Below, one piece after another: positions 60,846 through 64,000 of a stretch of DNA of 64,000 nt. The notes under the pieces were generated by a model, which was not told the origin of the DNA, made no database searches, and saw only the letters and a list, made by a program, of their open reading frames with translations. This DNA is from Candidatus Zhuqueibacterota bacterium. Lineage in GTDB: Bacteria > Zhuqueibacterota > Zhuqueibacteria > Zhuqueibacterales > Geothermadaptataceae. Position 1 is the stretch's first letter, and each line of letters begins with the position of its first letter. The stretch lies in assembly GCA_030950365.1 (NCBI GenBank), contig JAUZRQ010000095.1:23249-87248 (forward strand). The letters run 5' to 3'. A program made the position numbers and the translations under genes.

Positions 60846-62510
60846 TTACATCCGCATCACGCCGGTGACGTACGGCGGGATGTGCGGATTGTGCGCTGCC
60901 ATTTCCAATCCATTGATCAGCTCGTCGCGCGTCTGGCGCGGATCGAGGATTTCATCCACCATCATGCGTGCAGCGGTGTAATACGGCGAGGCTTCGAATT
61001 CATACTTCTCGATGATCGTCTGCCGCATTTTCTGTCGTTCTTCCTCGCTGAGGTCCTTTTTGGTCAGCAAGATCGTATCCGCGGCGATGCCGCCATCCAT
61101 GACCGCCAGTTTGGCCGTCGGCCAGGAGAAAATCAGCCGCGGATCGTACGCCTTGCCGCACATGGCATAATTTCCGGCGCCAAAACTGTTGCGAATCACC
61201 ACGGAAAATTTTGGCACCACGGAGTTCGCCTGCGCATTCACAAATTGCGAGCCATCCTGAATGATGCCGCCGGTTTCGGCCATTTTGCCCACCATAAAGC
61301 CGGTGACATCGTGCAAAAAAATCAGCGGGATTTTCCGCTCATTGCACAGCATGATGAAGTGCGTAGCCTTGTTGGCGGAATCGCTGTAAATCACATTGCC
61401 CATCTGGATTTGTGGCGGTTGCGGCCGTCCGAGGTGATCCGGCGGCATGTGTTTTTTTACCGCCTTGCCCTGGTTGGCCACGATGCCCACGGCAAATCCC
61501 CCGATGCGCGCAAACGCCGTGACAATGGTCATGCCATATTCCGGCTTGAATTCCTGAAATTTGCTGCCATCCACTATGCGCGCAATGATTTCCCGCACGT
61601 CGTAGGTGCCGCTCATATCGGCTGGCAAAATGCCCAGCAGCTCGTCGGGATCGTAATACGGCTCTTCCGATTCGGCGCGATCGAATGGCGACGGCGGTGG
61701 CGGGCCGAGGTTGGCCATCTGATCCCGAATCCACTCGAATGCTTCATCTTCGGTGTCGAAGCGGTAATCGGCGACGCCACTGACCTGATTGTGCATGGTG
61801 GCGCCACCGAGGGTCTCGAGGTCCACATCCTGTCCCAGCGCGGCGCGCACCAGAAACGGACCGGCCAGAAACATGCTGGAATGCTTGGTAATCATCGCCA
61901 GCTCGCTGGACATGCCCGGTAGGTAGGCGCCGCCGGCCACACAGAAGCCGAACACGCAGGAAATCTGCGGAATGCCCATGGCGGCCATTTTGGCGTTGTT
62001 GCGGAAAATCCGACCGAAATGATCGCGATCCGGGAAAATTTCGGCCTGGCGCTCGAGATTTACGCCGGCTGAATCGACCATGTACACGATCGGCAGCCGA
62101 TTTTCCATGGCCAGCTCCTGGGCCCGCAGGTTCTTTTTGCAGGTGATCTCCACCCATGCGCCGGACTTCACCAGCGGATCGTTGGCCATGATCACGGCTT
62201 TTTTGCCGGAAATCGTGCCCACACCGACGATGGTACCGGCCGATGGATAGCCGCCGGGAATGTCGTGATACATATCGTAAGCGGCAAACGTGCCGATTTC
62301 GTGAAATGGGGTTCCCGGATCGATGACTTTCTGTATTTTTTCCCGCGCCGGATATTTGCCGCGCTTGCGCAGCTTTTCAACCGCTTCCGGCTTCGGGGTC
62401 ACGGTCTCTTTGCGGCGAAGATTGAGCGTGCTCAATAAATCGAGCATGTAATTTCGGCGCTTGCGGTACTCTTCCGATTTCGTATCCAGCGTCGATTCGT
62501 ATCGTTTCAT
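60846..62510 (-). CDS. Acyl-CoA carboxylase carboxyltransferase (beta) subunit
   Basis: 554 residues with two crotonase-like halves. The first half includes GTISGKKAVIMANDPLVKSGAWVEI and GVNLERQAEIFPDRDHFGRIF. Next come GFCVAGGAYLPGMSSELAMI (first oxyanion hole) and VTGFMVGKMAETGG with NSFGAGNYAMCGKAYDPRLIFSWPTAKLAVM in the second half. The sequence fits methylcrotonyl-, geranyl- or related CoA carboxylases rather than acetyl-CoA carboxylase AccD. It transfers CO2 from biotin to an enoyl-CoA or acyl-CoA. The biotin carboxylase/BCCP partner is not in the window. It follows recJ by 15 bases and precedes atuA. Confidence 0.93.
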   Translation of the reverse strand: MKRYESTLDTKSEEYRKRRNYMLDLLSTLNLRRKETVTPKPEAVEKLRKRGKYPAREKIQKVIDPGTPFHEIGTFAAYDMYHDIPGGYPSAGTIVGVGTISGKKAVIMANDPLVKSGAWVEITCKKNLRAQELAMENRLPIVYMVDSAGVNLERQAEIFPDRDHFGRIFRNNAKMAAMGIPQISCVFGFCVAGGAYLPGMSSELAMITKHSSMFLAGPFLVRAALGQDVDLETLGGATMHNQVSGVADYRFDTEDEAFEWIRDQMANLGPPPPSPFDRAESEEPYYDPDELLGILPADMSGTYDVREIIARIVDGSKFQEFKPEYGMTIVTAFARIGGFAVGIVANQGKAVKKHMPPDHLGRPQPPQIQMGNVIYSDSANKATHFIMLCNERKIPLIFLHDVTGFMVGKMAETGGIIQDGSQFVNAQANSVVPKFSVVIRNSFGAGNYAMCGKAYDPRLIFSWPTAKLAVMDGGIAADTILLTKKDLSEEERQKMRQTIIEKYEFEASPYYTAARMMVDEILDPRQTRDELINGLEMAAHNPHIPPYVTGVMRM

Positions 62511-62525
62511 AGATCTGTTCTCGTT

Positions 62526-64000
62526 TTACCGTATATCCTTGATGCGCAATTGCGTGTACACTCTTCCCTGCCACTCGTTTTCTTCGAGCAGATAGGCAAT
62601 TTCAATATCCGTGCGGTTGCCGCGAATGCGGTGCAGCAACCCACCCAGATTGAAGCCAATGGCGTCGATCACCTTGCCGTTCTGGCAGGCTTTGAAGCGC
62701 AGGTGATTGCTGCCCACGATGGCCGGCGTGCCGACCACGCGGATGTTTTTGCTGTAGAACACCGGACGCATGTTTTGGGGGCCGTAGGGCGCCAACATTT
62801 TCAAAATTCGCATCAATTTGCCGTCGATTTGCTCGAAATCCAGCTCGCCTTCGATGGAAAGTTTCGGCGTGAGCAATTCGTCGGTCAGCACTCCATCGGC
62901 ATATTCTTGCAGCCGTTCGCGCAGCCGTGCAATATTTTCACTGGCGATACTGAGCCCGGCGGCGTATTTGTGCCCGCCAAAGGCCAGCATCAAATCCGAG
63001 CAGGTTTTCAGCGCGTCATAAATATTAAAGCCCGGAATGCTGCGCGCTGAGCCCTTGCCGATGCCATCGTCGGTCGAAATCATGACGGTGGGGCGGTAAT
63101 AGCGCTCCACCACCCGGCTGGCCACAATGCCAATGACCCCGGGATGCCAGCCTTCGGAGCTCAGCACCAGCACCGGATCCTTCTCTGGATCGAAATACGC
63201 CTCTACTTGCTCGATAGCTTCTTTAAAGGTCTCTTCGTCGATATTTCGCCGATTTCGGTTTTCCTTTTCGAGCAGTTCGGCAATGTTAAGAGCCTCCTGC
63301 TCATGATAGGTCGTCAGTAGCCGCACCGCCTGGCTCGCATCGCTCATGCGTCCCACGGCATTGATACGCGGCGCCAGGATGAAAATGATCTGCCCGGTAC
63401 CGATGGCTTTGCCTTCCAGACCGGTCTTTTTCAGTAGCGCGCGCAGACCGATGTTCTGCGTGCGTTGCAGCATCTCCAGGCCTTCTCGCACCAGAATGCG
63501 GTTTTCGTCCACCAGCGGCACAATATCGGCGGCGCTGCCGATGGCCACCAGATCGAGCAATTGAAACAATGCATTTTCCGGGTGGGAAAACCGCTGCGCT
63601 AACGCCTGCGCCAGCTTGAATGCCACGCCGACACCGGCCAGTTCTTTGAACGGATAGGGGCAATCGGCGCGTTTAGGATTGAGGATGGCATGGGCTTCGG
63701 GCAGCGCCTTGCCGGGCTGGTGATGATCGCAGACGATCACATCCATGCCCAGTTTGCGGGCCAGCGCCACTTCCTCGATGGCGGTGATGCCGCAATCCAC
63801 GGCGATGATGAGGTCCACCCCCTTGCCGTGAATGGCCTCGATGGCCTCTTTGCTGAGGCCATAGCCTTCCCGGATGCGGTGCGGAATATAGAAATCGACC
63901 TCGATTCCGAGTTGACGGAAAAACAGGATCATCATCGCCGTGGCCGTCGCGCCATCGACATCGTAATCGCCGTACACCAAGATGCGTTGCTTTTGTTCGA
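62526..64000 (-). CDS. recJ: Single-strand-specific DNA exonuclease RecJ, partial (N-terminus cut by window edge)
   Basis: A 5'-3' exonuclease of the DHH phosphoesterase family, acting in recombination, mismatch repair and replication repair. About 491 residues are visible, and the frame is still open at the edge. The likely missing part is about 80 residues. LVYGDYDVDGATATAMM carries the first metal motif. IAVDCGITA, then VIVCDHHQPG, is the DHH motif. HPGVIGIVASRVVERYYRP, then FGGHKYAAGLSI, forms the DHHA1 part. The C-terminal OB-like domain ends with VIDAIGFNLGG and RVYTQLRIKDIR. Positions are all as in RecJ. The carboxyltransferase gene starts 15 bases downstream. Confidence 0.95.
   Translation of the reverse strand, partial: EQKQRILVYGDYDVDGATATAMMILFFRQLGIEVDFYIPHRIREGYGLSKEAIEAIHGKGVDLIIAVDCGITAIEEVALARKLGMDVIVCDHHQPGKALPEAHAILNPKRADCPYPFKELAGVGVAFKLAQALAQRFSHPENALFQLLDLVAIGSAADIVPLVDENRILVREGLEMLQRTQNIGLRALLKKTGLEGKAIGTGQIIFILAPRINAVGRMSDASQAVRLLTTYHEQEALNIAELLEKENRNRRNIDEETFKEAIEQVEAYFDPEKDPVLVLSSEGWHPGVIGIVASRVVERYYRPTVMISTDDGIGKGSARSIPGFNIYDALKTCSDLMLAFGGHKYAAGLSIASENIARLRERLQEYADGVLTDELLTPKLSIEGELDFEQIDGKLMRILKMLAPYGPQNMRPVFYSKNIRVVGTPAIVGSNHLRFKACQNGKVIDAIGFNLGGLLHRIRGNRTDIEIAYLLEENEWQGRVYTQLRIKDIR

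Overview
The window reads as a chromosomal segment of a didermic (Gram-negative-type) bacterium of the FCB assemblage, most likely a Calditrichota/KSB1-like lineage. This placement is an inference from gene content: a PorV/PorQ-type outer-membrane protein, a GWxTD-domain protein, a secreted protein with a C-terminal type IX-like sorting domain, an OmpA protein with thrombospondin type-3 repeats, an enlarged SecA, HPr kinase beside a hibernation factor, and Shine-Dalgarno-like sites at many starts. Base composition is moderately GC-rich in genes and AT-rich in several spacers. No rRNA, CRISPR array, prophage or insertion sequence was seen. Almost everything is on the minus strand. The plus-strand genes are a tetR-tolC-adaptor-RND efflux operon (11.6-18.1 kb) and one lipoprotein (29.3 kb).

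Layout. 0-11 kb: a partial FHA protein; thiI-trmI (tRNA modification, translationally coupled); two paralogous outer-membrane barrels; a class V aminotransferase, a GlcD-GlcF-like FAD/Fe-S fusion and a GT-C/TPR membrane protein in one operon. 11-18 kb: drug-efflux operon with overlapping operator-like dyads at the regulator gene. 18-29 kb: FAD monooxygenase, a sorted secreted protein, a NatAB-like ABC exporter, DinB-like, OmpA-TSP3, AlkD-like and ADP-forming acyl-CoA synthetase genes. 29-36 kb: the lipoprotein, then a compact six-gene operon (SufS-like, IscS-like, ECF-type S component, TonB-receptor-like barrel, cytochrome c, one-Cys PrxQ). 36-42 kb: GWxTD protein, an orphan plus-strand terminator that may end a small RNA, PorV-like protein, tRNA-Thr and tRNA-Phe, MCE protein, hprK, hpf. 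42-50 kb: a housekeeping run xerC-topA-smg-secA-nusB-ilvE. 50-62.5 kb: an acyl-CoA catabolic cluster (two acyl-CoA dehydrogenases, hydroxyacyl-CoA dehydrogenase, thiolase, MBL hydrolase, enoyl-CoA hydratase, AtuA in two pieces, carboxyltransferase) interrupted by a GlmU-like nucleotidyltransferase. The window ends inside recJ.

How the genes work together. The 50-62.5 kb cluster looks like a branched-chain or isoprenoid acyl-CoA route (Atu/Liu-like: dehydrogenation, carboxylation, hydration, thiolysis), but its biotin carboxylase is not in the window. The 30-36 kb operon couples sulfur mobilisation with outer- and inner-membrane uptake of an unidentified small molecule and with redox proteins.

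Small repeats (three near-perfect palindromes and a ~107-bp two-copy element) sit only in spacers. No clear new defence or mobile system was found. The best leads are the 30-36 kb operon, the split atuA locus and the candidate small RNA at 37.9-38.0 kb.
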